Assembly: GCA_963971425.1 (NCBI GenBank)
Contig: OZ020515.1
Location: 5,200,678 to 5,264,677, forward strand
Direction: 5' to 3'
From: Bryoerythrophyllum caledonicum
Taxonomy: Eukaryota > Streptophyta > Bryopsida > Pottiales > Pottiaceae
DNA length: 64,000 bases
In this document: positions 35,741-47,646 of the stretch, piece by piece
How the letters are laid out: every line of letters starts with the position of its first letter
Position numbering within the stretch: position 1 is the first letter of the stretch
Notes under the pieces: model-generated
Told to the model about the DNA's origin: nothing
Seen by the model: the letters and a program-made list of their open reading frames with translations, nothing else
The model's database searches: none
Program-made: the position numbers and the translations under genes

Positions 35741-35771
35741 CGATTTGTCTCATTTTAATGAATATGGGGTT
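35741..35771 (-). repeat. Right terminal inverted repeat of the 21.4-kb element
   Basis: On the minus strand it reads AACCCCATATTCATTAAAAT and continues TGAGACAAATCG, matching 14408-14438 at 28 of 31 positions. TTTG follows at 35772-35775. Confidence 0.8.
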
Positions 35772-36989
35772 TTTGCATATTCTTTTTTAATCATATATCC
35801 ATAGATTCAATGTTTATGCCACTTCACAAATGTGATGTTGTGTATATGTCTCCCGTTTTATTCGTTCTAGATTTCACCACCCGCCTCAATTTGTCATCCG
35901 ACGGAGTAATTTTGGAGACAAAAGGGTTATCATTAACATCTGCAAAAAGGGGAATTTGTGACATTTTCCGCGGTAATAGGACCTCTGTTTTTCCAAATTT
36001 TATCGTTTATCATTGAAATTTCCAAGATTCAAAAATCATGTACATTTGTCATAAGGGGGAATGAGTAAAATGTTCCACGGGAATAGGTCCATATATTTTC
36101 CAAATTTAGATAGTTATGTCTAAAAAAGATAGTTTTAAAAATCCGAATTAAGACATTTTTGATATTTTAGTTTTTTTTTTGCTAAGTTTAGATCTTTCTT
36201 TTCTGCTCACCGCTCACCGCCCACCACGAACGCTCTCTGATCGCTCACACGGTCTCGTCATTGCTACACAATCTGACTATTCCTTCATTTGATGAGCACA
36301 AACATTGTGTCCATACACATACTCAAATCTTCTAATGTTGTTATGACGAAGTTGAACAGTGTTCAATGATTTGATGAATGTGTAAGGTTTTTATCAAATG
36401 GAACTTGTGAGTGCCTGAAGTTGCAAAGTTTGATTTAGGTTTCAATGACTACTGTGTGAATTTTAAGGGCCATGAGTGGAGACCACAAGTGTGCACTGTC
36501 GACTCTATGTCCTTGTTTCTTTGTCACCTTACGCACATGATGGTAAACATTGCAAATTCATGTTTATTCTACTGAAGATAATTAAGGTTTGGAGATTGCA
36601 AATGAAATTTGACTCAAATTTTTGCTTGTATAAAGGAGTTGAGACACAATCGTCAAGTGAGGGACCAAACAACGTCAAACTTGTGCACGAAGCCGATGAG
36701 AGCAAGAAGATTGGCATTGGCAAGGTATCCGAGCTCATCCCAAAACTAGGTGGTCCGAGTTTGAGTGCGTGAGGATGAATATGCCCGCCTTGTGAGGGGG
36801 CGCATTCATGACAGTGTGTTGAGCACGTGTGTGAGTTCTTGTATGTGTGAGAATGGTAGTGCACATAGCATGTGTAAGAATGCTTGACTATGAACCTGTG
36901 TGAGTATGCTAGTTTATTAGAGGTTTTTTGATAGCCGTAAGCGTCCGCACATTTTAGGCATGTCTGTTGATGATAATGCTCGTGTGTCC
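35772..36989. other. Spacer right of the element
   Basis: No supportable gene. A GCTCACCGCTCACCGCCC block at about 36206 is the inverted counterpart of the one near 9204-9249. The ORF at 36476-36772 has no recognisable features. Confidence 0.35.
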
Positions 36990-38345
36990 TCGAAATTATG
37001 AAGACCTTCATCTTCGTGTTCATTAGTTGCAACCTGGAGTGCATCTTGAGGTAATAGAAATTGATTTTTAGGTCAATAGTCAAGGGTGCTCTCGATAAGG
37101 CCGTGAGCAGATGTGGATTCTCAAAAATGAAAAAACAACGGTGACCCTTGATGAACAAAAGTGGGTACCACGGGTCATAGTTATTTTTTCAATTTCAAAA
37201 ATCCAGCTCGAGTTTGAGTTCATGCGTGCTCAAACTTGAGGCACGTTCTTGCATGCTTCGAGTCAGTCATGATTGGTGTATATATAAAGTTTATCACATA
37301 GCTTACAACTCCCACTCAAGTTGATCAATGTGATTGTGCTTGTGCCGTAAGTTTGGCTATTCCTAATGATGCTTGTGCTATCCAATGTGATTGTGGTGCT
37401 CCTCATCTTGGTGTTCATTTGTTGCCAGCCTAGAGTACAGCTTGGAGTGTCTGTGATGATTGCTTAGGTGTAAGCTTAGTGCGCCGTTGAAAATCTCGTG
37501 AATAGAAGTGGATCCTTGATAATGAAAAAGTAACCTTGACTCTTGATGACCACCTTCGGATCCGAAGGTGGGTACCAGGGGTCACGGTTATTTTTTCATT
37601 TTCAAGAATCTACCTAAGTTCAAGTCTATGCATGCTCAAATTTGTCACACATTCTTACATGCTTTAAGCCAGTCATAATTAGAGTGAGTATGAAGTTTGA
37701 CTTCAGGAGTGTATCTTGAGGTAAAAGGGATCAATTTTTAGGTCAATAGTCAAGGGTGCCGTCGGTAATGCCATGAGCACATATGGATTATCGAAAATGA
37801 AAAAATAATTGTGACCGTTGATGACGACCTTTGGATCCAAAGGTGGATATCAAGGATCACGGTTATTTTTTTATTTTCAAGAATCCCGCTCAGTTCAAGT
37901 CCATGCATGCTCAAACCTGTCGCACGTTCTTGGATGCTTTAAGTTAGCCATGATTAGTATAAGTTTGAAGTTTAACTTCTAGCTCAGAACTCGACTTGAG
38001 TTGCACAGTTGTGGCGTGCTTGTGCCATGAGTTTGGCTATTCTCGATGATGCTCGTGTTGGCCATTGTGAACCAAGTAATCCTCGTCTTCGTGTTCATTT
38101 GTTGCTAGCCTACAGTGCAGTTTGGAGTGTCTGTGATGATTGCTTAGGTGTAAGCTTAGTGCGCCGTTGAAAATCCCGTGAACAGAAGTGGATCCTTGAG
38201 AATGAAGAAATAACCTTGATCCTTGATGACCACCTTTGGATCCGAAGGTAGATACCAGGGGTCACGGTTATTTTTTCATTTTCAAGAATCCAACTCAGTT
38301 TAAGTCTATGCATGCACAAACTTGTGGCACGTTCTTGCATGCTTT
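36990..38345 (+). repeat. ~0.67-kb tandem duplication with four fold-back palindromes
   Basis: Two related segment types alternate, with like types about 670 bp apart (for example GGTCAATAGTCAAGGGTGC at about 37072 and 37741, and GTGATGATTGCTTAGGTGTA at about 37454 and 38132). Each carries a ~95-bp imperfect palindrome: 37113-37205, 37510-37613, 37784-37886 and 38190-38292. Arms of the type AAAATGAAAAAATAAC are opposed by GTTATTTTTTCATTTTC. The centres are perfect palindromes in two copies: 22 bp around GGATCC at 37550-37571, and 18 bp at 37827-37844 with a different but still paired base. The minus ORF at 38110-38340 is a by-product. Confidence 0.85.
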
Positions 38346-39034
38346 AAGTCAGTCATGATTGGTGTGTGTATGCAATTTTGCATAAAGCTCACGGCTCCCA
38401 CTGAGGTTGATCGTGGTGACTGTGCTTGAGCTAAGGGTCTGCTTCTTGTTGATAATGTTTGTGTGTCCGTGGTGAACCAGATGACCCTTGTTAGCTTGTG
38501 CATTGTTTGGAACCAGCTGCGCCTTTTGTGGGGATTAGAATTAATTTTTAGGTTTGTAATGGTTGTCCATTTAGTGATAATAATATTGTTCATTTGCATT
38601 TTAGGTGGGCTCTCCTCCGATGTGTGAGGGAGCATGCATAGAGCTACACATTGTGGAGCAGCCAGTCTTGAATGCAAGAGATGGTCTAGGGTTAAAGTCA
38701 ACAGAGATGGCATTGCAAAAGTCCATCCGAGTTACATCACATGACGTACTTTAGCCAGCAACTTCCCTTTCCACCAAGGTTCTTCTAGCGTCCGTTCGTC
38801 CGGTAGTGTCCGTCCGTTGGAAAGAGGTTGTTGTTCGTCCGATAAGGCTCAACATTGTTTCGACCACGACAATTGGTAAATCAATTTATCCACTGCCACG
38901 AAGGCAACTACGTGGCTGACACCTAGACAAGGAAATCACGCGCGTGCAGATACAGAGCGGGCGTGTGAAGGAGACGGGCGTATATTGTCCGGGCTGGGCG
39001 CGTATCAACTTTCAAGAGCAGCCGGACACATGTC
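38346..39034. other. Spacer inside copy B
   Basis: No gene is seen. At about 38790-38850 there is a short CGTCCGTTCGTCCGG-rich run. Copy B begins at 39035. Confidence 0.35.
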
Positions 39035-39984
39035 TGAGCCAAATAAACCGCCCCCTAATGGGGTGGCTTATCTTGAACACAAGATCCTACATATGGGATG
39101 CAGCCCCTTGTGCAAACATACTTTAACCATTCATACAAGCATGATGACCCAAGGCGTGGTCACTTAAGAGGGTTCGTTAATAATTAGTGATGTGATGGCT
39201 GAATTGAGCCTTAGGTTGAATCCAACCTTTAGACAAGCGTAAATTCCGCCTCAAAGCTTTGTTTCCAATGTTTTAAAGCTCCATTAGGTTCAATTTTGCC
39301 TTGTGAACTTGATTAGCACCTTAACCACCAATTCCAGGCCCAAGTGCGACCCTAACAGCAGCAACCAGCAGACAGGCTCCTCTTTTTATGTTAAAAGTTT
39401 AATTCTTCATTATCTTCGTGATTATGACTCCGTTTTTTACGTTTGTTTTTTGTATTCTAATTAGTTTTTCTTGCTTAACACGATGGCAGCCTTCAATTGA
39501 TCATTTGACTCGACCCTGGACCTCCCAGCCAGCGACCAGCAGTGCACCTTCAACATATGACTTTATTCAAGATCATGCACCACATTCCTATGCATGTATC
39601 ACATTCATTCACACAAGAATCCACCCCAGCCTTACTAAGAGTGAGCCTCCAGCTGTGTTCACTTACTAATGACGCTCTAATCGGTTATTTAGTTGAATAT
39701 ATAGCAAACCCTAATTCTACCAAAAAATTGGCAGCGCTTCCGCGTGGTTTTTGTATTTGGAAAATTAGGGTTCAAGTCATACACATGGAATTGAAGAGGT
39801 TCGAGGGAGAAAAGAAAAGGGGCTCCCTGAGTTAATTCGGTTCACCCTCCATCCTTAGCCTTCGACTTGCTTGGTCAGCTCGTGATCTTGCTCGTCTTGT
39901 TCAGCTCGCAATCTTGCTCCTCTTGTTCAGCTCGTGATCTTGCTCCTCTTGTTCAGCTCGTGATCTTGCTCCTCTTGTTGGTGC

Positions 39985-40640
39985 TCTTCACTCCGCAGCC
40001 TGTATCTTCGTTGTCACAGCTCCGATCCGCGCGTTCTTGAGCTTGTTGGAAAGCCAACGTTCTAATCTATCTACTCCTAAAATCTTAGCCTGATTGGACA
40101 AGAACTCCGCTACTGACGAGGGAAAACCTGAGGCCGTATGAGATCCGCCATCGATCCTCCAGCTGGTCGTCCTCACTCTGCCGCCCGTATCTTCGTCGTC
40201 ACAGCTTCGATCTGCATGTTCTTGAGCTTGTTGGAAAGCCAACTTTCTAATCTATCTACTCCTAAAATCTTAGCCTGATTGGACAAGAACTCCGCTACTG
40301 ACGAGGGAAAACCTGAGGCCGTATGAGATCCGCCACCGATCCTCCAACTGGTCGTCCACACTCCGCCGCCCGTATCTTCGTTGTCACAGCTCCGATCCGC
40401 GTGTTCTTGAGCTTGTTGAAAAGTCAACGTTCTAATCTATTTACTCCTAAAATCTTAGCCTGATTGGACAAGAACTCCGCTACTGACAAGGGAAAACCTG
40501 AGGCCATATGAGATCCGCCACCGATCCTCCAGCTGGTCGTCCTCACTCCGCCGCCCGTATCTTCGTCGTCACAGCTCCGATCCGCGTGTTCTTGAGCTTG
40601 TTGGAAAGCCAACTTTTTAATCTATCTACTCTCCTATTTT
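39985..40640 (-). repeat. ~185-bp tandem array, four units, in copy B
   Basis: Units restart at about 40056, 40240, 40425 and 40611 with GGAAAGCCAAC on plus. Minus ORFs repeat the peptide MAFQQAQEHADRSCDDEDTG once per unit, simply because the unit keeps the frame open. Confidence 0.9.
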
Positions 40641-41639
40641 CGCAACGATTGAATCACATTCCAGCCCACAGGAGGGGGAAATCTGAACCCTACCTCTCTC
40701 TCTCCTTCCACACACCTCTCTCGGTTTCTTAGCTCCTACCACACACCTCTCTCACTCCTACCTCCCACCCTTCGAATGAGCGCCCTCCAAGGGGGTAACC
40801 CCAAGGCCCTTGCTCCCTTCTTTGTTCCCAAGGTCGTTCCCTTCGTCGTTCACAGCCGCCAATTTGGGTGGGCACATTAATGGTCACACTAAACAACTAG
40901 TAACTAAAAAGCAATAATTCACTAGCCACCCTTGCATTTAACACAAGTGGGTGTCCCACTAACCAAGGAATATCTAAATCTAAACTTTGACTCCATGCCA
41001 CATGTGTGTGCATGATCTCAATAAGTGAGCTATTAGCTAATTTTCAAAGGTGCAAAAATCTAATTTAACCTACCTAAATTGAATTCCCCTTGCTTGGGGT
41101 AATTCCTAATTTACTTAGTGATTGATGAGGATTCTTTTCCACTTCTTTTGGACCCTTTTGACTACTATTTTTTTTAAGGGCTTTTAACGCCCAATTTTTT
41201 TTTTCTTTTCTCCTCACCATCCTCCTTCTTCTTCTCCCATTTTTTTGGTTTCGTGATTTCTTCATCGTGACCGAATACGGTCTACAACTCGATAGGAGGT
41301 AAATTCTTCTCCACCACTACTCATTTTAATTCTTTTCTAATTTTCTTTTGTCTTTTTTCCCTTCTCTCTTTGCTTTTCTTTTCTGGTTTATTCCTCTTTT
41401 TTTTCTTCCTTTTTGGCTAACTACATAAATTCCGCGATTGCCCATAAATGGCTCCTCTTTTAGTGAGGGGAAAGGCCACTTGGCCATTTTAATCAAAAAA
41501 CCACGAGCTAGTCCATGGGATAACCCATTTTCACCACTCATTAGCCTTAATGGACCCGACGTGAGGTCCATTCATCACCGTGAGCCGTTTTTGCGGCTCA
41601 CAACATGCTATCCAGGCTGAGGGCGTGTCATGAGGTAGG

Positions 41640-42290
41640 GAATGGGCGCGCACGTGGCTTAGAGATTAGGATCATTGTGGACATTAGCTATATTTCATTT
41701 GACACCACTAAACGGGTCAAGGGCGTAACAATAGGAATCGGGCGCACGCATATAGGGATTGGATTCGCCTGTACAAGGGTTGGGCCGTGCGCACTTAGTG
41801 GATTGGCTATGTACCAATAAGGGTCGGGCCGCGCGCGCTTAGGAAATTGGCCATGTACCAATAGGGATCATACACGCATGCATAGGGGCTAGGCGCGCAC
41901 GCTTGCAAGGTTGCTCATGTGTGCGGATTAAAAATTGGATTCTTTTTTGACATGAACTTCATACTACTAACACCACTAAATGGGTCGAGCACGTACCTAA
42001 ATGGGTCAGGTGCGCGCATATGAGGTTGAGCGTGCACTCGCCTTAGAAGTTAGGATCATTGTGGACATAAGCGTCACTCCATTTAACACCACTAAATGGG
42101 TCAAGCGCGTACTGATATGGATTGGGCGCATACCTAAATGGGTTTGGCGCGTACTAGTAGAGGTTGGGCGCGCACATAGGGGGCTGGACGTGTACATAGG
42201 GGGCTGGACGTGCACATAGGGGGCTAGGCGCACACTTGTAGGGTCACCCGCGTGTACGGGTTGGAAGTTGGGCTCATTGTTGACATGAAC
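41640..42290 (-). repeat. GC-rich degenerate tandem repeats
   Basis: Short units of the type GGGGCTGGACGTG-CACATA and GGTTGGGCGCGCACA recur with a spacing near 20-40 bp, and a longer unit (GATCATTGTGGACAT...ACCACTAAATGGGTCAAG) recurs about 370 bp apart. No gene is visible. Confidence 0.6.
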
Positions 42291-42300
42291 TTTACACCAC

Positions 42301-43056
42301 TAAAAGCATGTCCGCCCCTTGTATGCCAACCCGACGCAACTAAAAATTTCTTCAAGAATTCAAATCCACAAATTCCATCATTTTGACTAGTTTAGTATAT
42401 TATATTATGTTTTGGGACAATACACATGATATATAGAGTACTTATTAATCCAACGCAAGATCATCACAAAACAAAAATATAAGATTATTGGAACAAATAT
42501 ACATATTTTTTCTTTAGGAATTTCATGAAATTGGTCTATTTTAAATAAGAATTTTATAATTTTATGATCTACTTGGGGTCCTCAAATAGTAAACAATATG
42601 CTTTTCCTACTTGCTTTATTCATGCATGTAGAGAATGCTTAAATTCCAAAGTTTCCTAAATATTTTACTATAAAATTATTCAAGAGTTGTCTTTTTTTGA
42701 GAAAGAATAGAGAGGAAGAAATGAAAAAAATATCATTGTTTGCCACAAGATGTTGACATAGACTAATAAATGTGATTATTAATAGAATATGAGTTCTTTG
42801 TTTTGTTACGTGAAATTGTAGAATATAATATATTGGAAACTTGTAAACTCATGTCTATGGTGTAAATCAAGTTCTAAGAATATAATTGAAGAAACATCCA
42901 TAAACTCCAACAAAGGTAGCAAGTTATCACATTGCAATGCAATCTTGGTGATTGACCCACCATAAGACATTGAGATTGAACAAAACTTTGTATTTGTAAG
43001 GAAATTTAATAAGGTTCCAATGGGTCATTTAAGGGTTACCCTTTAAACGTTAGACA

Positions 43057-43095
<39 letters not shown>

Positions 43096-44199
43096 AGCAA
43101 GTAATATATATAACATCTGTGTATGTATAGTTGTATGTTGGATATATATATATATAAATACATAAATTGTATCGATATTATCCAGGCATGACCTTGGCAT
43201 CACATGGATACCACCTAGACTAATTTTTGGGCTATTTAAAAAAATGGACATCCTCTATTATGAATTTATTATGCACAAAAGTAACCACTACATACGATAG
43301 TTGAAAAGTCTTGGATAAATTACAATCCTAGAGTATAAGTCATCCTAAACTCACGGCGCACATCCCTAGCATCATACATCCTCATATCACAAATCCCTCG
43401 CAACACACGTCACACATCTCTCGCATCATACATCACTCACCTCTCGCATCACACATCACACATCCCTCGCATCACATGCACAACTACCGTCTTGATAAAC
43501 TCATATCTCACATCTTCACATCAAACATCCCTCGCATCACATGCACAACTGACGTCTTGATAAACTCATATCTCACATCCTCACATCCTCACATCACACA
43601 TCCCTCACCTAACTAGCACCTTGCAATTCTTCAACTTCATTCACCTAAACTAGCACCTTGCAATTCTTCAACTATGGATGCTTACTCTCACATATACCAC
43701 AAAAACGGTAGTATGGGCTTCTTAGTTTTTGAATATATTATTCTTTTATATAGCATAAAAGTTTTTTTAAGAAGTTGGTGATACAAGAGCACATCCAATA
43801 TAATGACTAACATAAAGTAAGAAATAAGATTTTATTTATATTTAAATAATAAAAAGAAAAGCACCCTGAATGTATAGGCATCCTAAGTGCTTTTTAATTA
43901 TATTATTTAAATAGAAATAAAATATTAATTTTGTTTATAAAATATCAAATAAAATTTAAATAAAATATTATATAAAATATTTATTCTAAATGGTTTTATT
44001 CTTTTTGCAGAATACATATCGAGATGGATATGATTATCGCAAGTATGATTTCAATTGTGTTTATAGTTACAACTATGATGAAAAATAACCAAAATGCACT
44101 TCATTCTTAAGAGAATAAAAAGAAACGACAAAAAGAACTGCAACATTTACAGAAAAGTTTTTTAGATATAAATTAATTTTATTTTTTATAAATTTTTTA
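42301..44199. other. AT-rich spacer with microsatellite and minisatellite
   Basis: It includes an (AT)n run at 43059-43093 and a minisatellite at about 43370-43620, with units of the type CATCCCTCGCATCACATGCACAAC and TTGATAAACTCATATCTCAC. No gene is supportable. Confidence 0.6.
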
Positions 44200-45322
44200 T
44201 TGTATAAGAAAAAAGTTGTAAAAAAACATATCAAATTAAAAGTACTAAAATTTATGTTTATTTTTTTATGCAGAGCCACTCATTTAATGAATATAAGGGA
44301 AAAAAATGAAGAAGATTATGAAGGAAAGCTTTTAGAAATGGTTCCAAGAGATTATTATAAAATTTCTAATGGAATTGCTAGTATGTACAATAAAACTACA
44401 AAAAGATGGTTTAAGTACTTAAATTTAATCCATTTGAACTAATGTCAAAGGAAACAAAAAATTATTTTAAATATTTATCAACTTCATTATATGATTTAAG
44501 AAAAGGAACGTAAAAAATTAAGGAAAATTTAGCAATGCAAGCCTCAAGGTGGAAGTATGTACACTCTTGGATGGAGATCTAGTAGGATTTCATTTTTTCA
44601 TTTGATATGTAAATATAAAAAATTATTAAAAATATTAAAATAATATTATATATATATAATCTTTAGATTTATTGATTTAAAGTTATAGTTTTTATTTTTT
44701 AGTTTAATTGTTTTTTATATTGTTTTAAGAATGGGTCGAGGAAAGTCAATTGGAAGATTTTTGGTTCAACAAAATATAAATCAAGTTCAAAATTGGCGAC
44801 AAGATCAAGAGACAATGGTTTGAATTTCAGCATTTTATTAAAAAAAATTGAAAATTTGACTTTAGCGTTGTTTGAAATAACAACAAAAGAAGCGTTACTA
44901 GCTAACATTATAGATTTATGTTAAATAGAATTTAATGATTTAAAATCTAATGTAGCAAGTTTCAGAAAAAATTTAATCTATGGTTTTTTAATACTATTCA
45001 TAAAGATAATGATGCTCAAAGCTATGATTATGGCATTTGGGCACATGTTTCTTGTATGAATGGAGATTTAGTTGATTCTAGAGATGATTATATATCTATT
45101 GGTGGTGAATTTGTATTCCCATCATATAGATGTTTCATAGATTTCACACGTTGCAATGGTACAATAGAAGTAATATGACAAAGTAACATGGATTACCATG
45201 GTACTGTTTATTTAGAAATTGATTATAGATTTGATAGAATTGATAATAATTGTCAGATTAATCAATCAGTAGTTGGAAGAAATAGAAATTTATTTTTAGA
45301 AAAAGAAATGGTGAAAACGTGA
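44200..45322 (+). pseudogene. AT-rich decayed gene of unknown family
   Basis: Three plus-strand pieces have protein-like composition in AT-rich DNA. 44278-44442 gives EEDYEGKLLEMVPRDYYKIS; 44731-44823 is a 30-codon frame starting MGRGKSIGRFLVQQN; 44975-45322 gives DYGIWAHVSCMNGDLVDSRD and then DYISIGGEFVFPSYRCFIDF. The last frame contains one TGA (45176-45178) between EVI and QSNMDYHGTVYL, where a Trp codon would be one transition away. I do not recognise the family with certainty; the GIWxHVSC and DYISIGGEFV strings resemble transposon-borne proteins I associate with non-seed plants. Codon third positions are almost all A or T, unlike the other genes here. Confidence 0.4.
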
Positions 45323-46499
45323 ATAAAAAGATTTGTGGAGTTCAAAAAATTATAAATCAAAAACTTCAATTTTTTTTATTAAGTATTCTTTAATATTGTA
45401 AGATATAAAGTTTTATTAGACGTTTACAATCATGTATATGAACTCCCTTGGTGATCCCTCTACACCTTGTCCTCTTCTCCTACATGTCTACTTGTTGAAA
45501 ACAATAAAGGTTGCTAGGAACTTTCCTTCATTAATACCAACCTAAAAAAATACAATTGCAAACTACATAGTGCCACTATCCATCAGTATAGCTTATATTT
45601 TTTTTCTTTGAAGCACCTTAACTTTTGTCCTATAAGTCCAATTTAAAATAAAGAAATATCTCCCCACAAAGATTATATGTACCCCTATTCCTACTTAAAT
45701 ATGGATTCCTCTTAAATTTTAACTGCAACAAAACAAGTTTTTTTGGCACCTTGCCTTACAATGTACTTATTTAATTTTGTGGAAGTGTTTTATATTGGTC
45801 AAAAAACATCATTTTCACATAATAGAAGAAATATTTTTTGACAAAACCAAAGAATATTAATATGTATTTCATGTCTTCTTCCATTTATTTCCAAAAATTA
45901 AAAAATTGTGAATATAAATTGGAACCATAGAAATGCTCCGGACTTGCAAAAGCCCACTTTGAGACTTTTTACATATCAATGTTAATCTGGTGGTCAATAG
46001 GTTTTTAAAAAGTGTTATCTCCTTGTAAATAAAAGTTGCGTATCACAGTGGTGTACATAGGCATATCCATCACATATATTCACGCTTATCTATTTAAGTT
46101 TGTTTTTATAAATTTTAATTGTGTATCCTTGCCATGAGCTTCACAATTGCAGTTTGATGGCCATATTAGAATTAGAAACTTGAATGCACAGTTTATTTTG
46201 AGCGTATTGATAATAAAAGGCAGGGAAAAAATATACTGTGCAATCTTGTTTATTTGCCCAAATTATACGAACCGTACATGATTATTACCTCTGAAACATA
46301 GAATACTTATAGAATTTAATATTGATAGTTTGTAACATTTATAGAACTAATATTTAGAATACTTCAAAAGTAAATATATAACAACTATAAAAGTAAAAGA
46401 TAAAAATACAAAAAATAATCATAATTTCACTAAGGTAATTGAAAGAAGGGATATGTATTAGTTTGTGAAGATTCTTCTACACATGAAGAGAAAGTTTCA
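45323..46499. other. AT-rich spacer
   Basis: I see nothing that can be supported as a gene or structured repeat. Confidence 0.4.
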
Positions 46500-46860
46500 T
46501 GTTCATACTAGAGTGTTATCCGTGTCCTCCGGACACAACATTTTTTTTTGTTGAGTCCCCACCTCCCCGTCCCCTAGCCCTTTCCCTCCAATCCATCGTT
46601 CCCCCGTCCCCGTCCCCGCCTGCGTCCCGGCCCCGTCACTGTCCCCATCCCCGCCCCCGTCCCTATCCCCGCCCCGTCGTTTTATCCAAAACCCTAACTT
46701 TTAGCTTTTCATTTTATCCAAAACCCTAATTTTGAGCTTTTCATTTTATCCAAAACCTTAATTTTTAGCTTTTCATCCAAAACCGTTTTTCATCGGCGCG
46801 TTCATTTCATCTACGCGTTCATCCATTCGAAGTGTTTGTCATTCTAAATTCTTTTATAGA
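46500..46860 (+). repeat. C-rich dispersed repeat, copy 1
   Basis: It begins ACTAGAGTGTTATCCGTGTC, with the small palindrome GTGTCCTCCGGACAC, then a CCCCGTCCCC tract, then three TTTTATCCAAAACC(C/T)TAA units. It is repeated immediately at 46868-47030 and, inverted, at 25960-26180. Confidence 0.85.
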
Positions 46861-46867
46861 TATAGAC

Positions 46868-47030
46868 TAGAGTGTTACCCGTGTCCTCCGGACACAACAT
46901 TTTTTTGTGTTGAGTCCCCACCTCCCCGTCCCCTAGCCCTTTCCCTCCAATCCATCGTCCCCCCATCCTTGTCCCCCGTCCCCCGTCCGTCGTCCCCGTC
47001 CCTGTTCTAAAACTTAATTGTTGTCCTTGT
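46868..47030 (+). repeat. C-rich dispersed repeat, copy 2 (truncated)
   Basis: It has the same start (ACTAGAGTGTTACCCGTGTC), the same inner palindrome and the same CCCCGTCC tract, but lacks the TTATCCAAAACC units at its end. Confidence 0.85.
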
Positions 47031-47318
47031 ACTCGCGCCGGTCGAGTATTGAAATGACCTCTAAACGAAAGATGTTTGTTGAAGACTCTTTAATCCAAAG
47101 GTGTAAGTCTAAACTTTGATACATTTCCTATTTTATACAAAGTAAAATACGTGCATGTATATACGATTCCCGACTGACGATTCTTACACACAACTCACCT
47201 CATGCGCCCCCGGCGAAGGGTCTCCACCCCACGGCGAAAGGTCCCTAACGGGCTTAGGTTTACTAAGCTTAAATCGTGACAACCTCAAATTGTGCATGGT
47301 CACTACAGTCAATCCGGG

Positions 47319-47359
47319 TTCGCGGTGTCAGGGCCCGGTTTTAGCCCTGACACCGCGAA
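47319..47359. other. Perfect 16-bp hairpin
   Basis: TTCGCGGTGTCAGGGC and its exact reverse complement are separated by a nine-base loop. It is followed by GAGCGG, not by CTAG/CTRR plus an AT target, so a Helitron end is not supported, and there is no U-rich tail for a terminator. Confidence 0.85.
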
Positions 47360-47646
47360 GAGCGGCCCTTCTCCCCAAGCGCCTTTTCGCCTTTCTTCCC
47401 ACGATAATGTCCACTCTCGTCCACATTTTTTTTGCGCTACCCGCATCCTTTTTTGGCATTCTCGCTGATAGCCCCTTCTCCCCCCGCCTTCTTCGGATCA
47501 TCGAAATGCCCTTCTCGCCGCGCCACGTGTACTCCAGAATGATCCGCCCTTCTCGGCGGCTGCGAAGTGCCATCCACATCGTTTCGTACTGCGCCGTCTT
47601 TCGCACCATCATTTGTCCGAAAAGGGGAATGCTTGTCTGCGCGTGA

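Larger units (their letters stand above)
14408..35771. mobile_element. ~21.4-kb DNA transposon with 31-bp TIRs and internal palindromes
   Basis: The boundaries are defined by an inverted repeat: 14408-14438 and the reverse complement of 35741-35771 agree at 28 of 31 positions, sharing the block CCATATTCATTAAAATGAGA. The core TTGAGACT recurs just inside both ends. Inside are a leftward transposase-like gene (15292-18110) and rightward genes (28267-33122, 33218-34189, 34552-35316), with about 9 kb of AT-rich DNA between the two blocks. All nineteen copies of the palindrome TATCCTCGANTCGAGGATA seen in the window are between 18212 and 34485, inside these limits, which supports treating the interval as one unit. 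The candidate duplication is TTTG on both sides. The genes are damaged, so this copy is probably non-autonomous. The superfamily is unknown to me. Confidence 0.75.
39035..42300 (-). repeat. Long inverted repeat, copy B
   Basis: Bases 39035-40851 are the reverse complement of 1-1529; the extra ~290 bp come from longer tandem arrays. From 40851 to about 41620 the match continues with copy C (about 61930-62640 on plus), for example CACCCAAATTGGCGGC opposed to CACCCAAAATTGGCGGC, and the shared GTGAAAATGGGTTATCCCAT. So the repeat is at least 2.6 kb. ORFs at 39418-39669, 39542-39835 and the 39988-40612 minus series are mirror images of those in copy A or products of the tandem array. Confidence 0.85.

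Noticed and set aside
47319..47375. Helitron 3' end
   Set aside because: The hairpin is not followed by CTRR and an AT insertion site.
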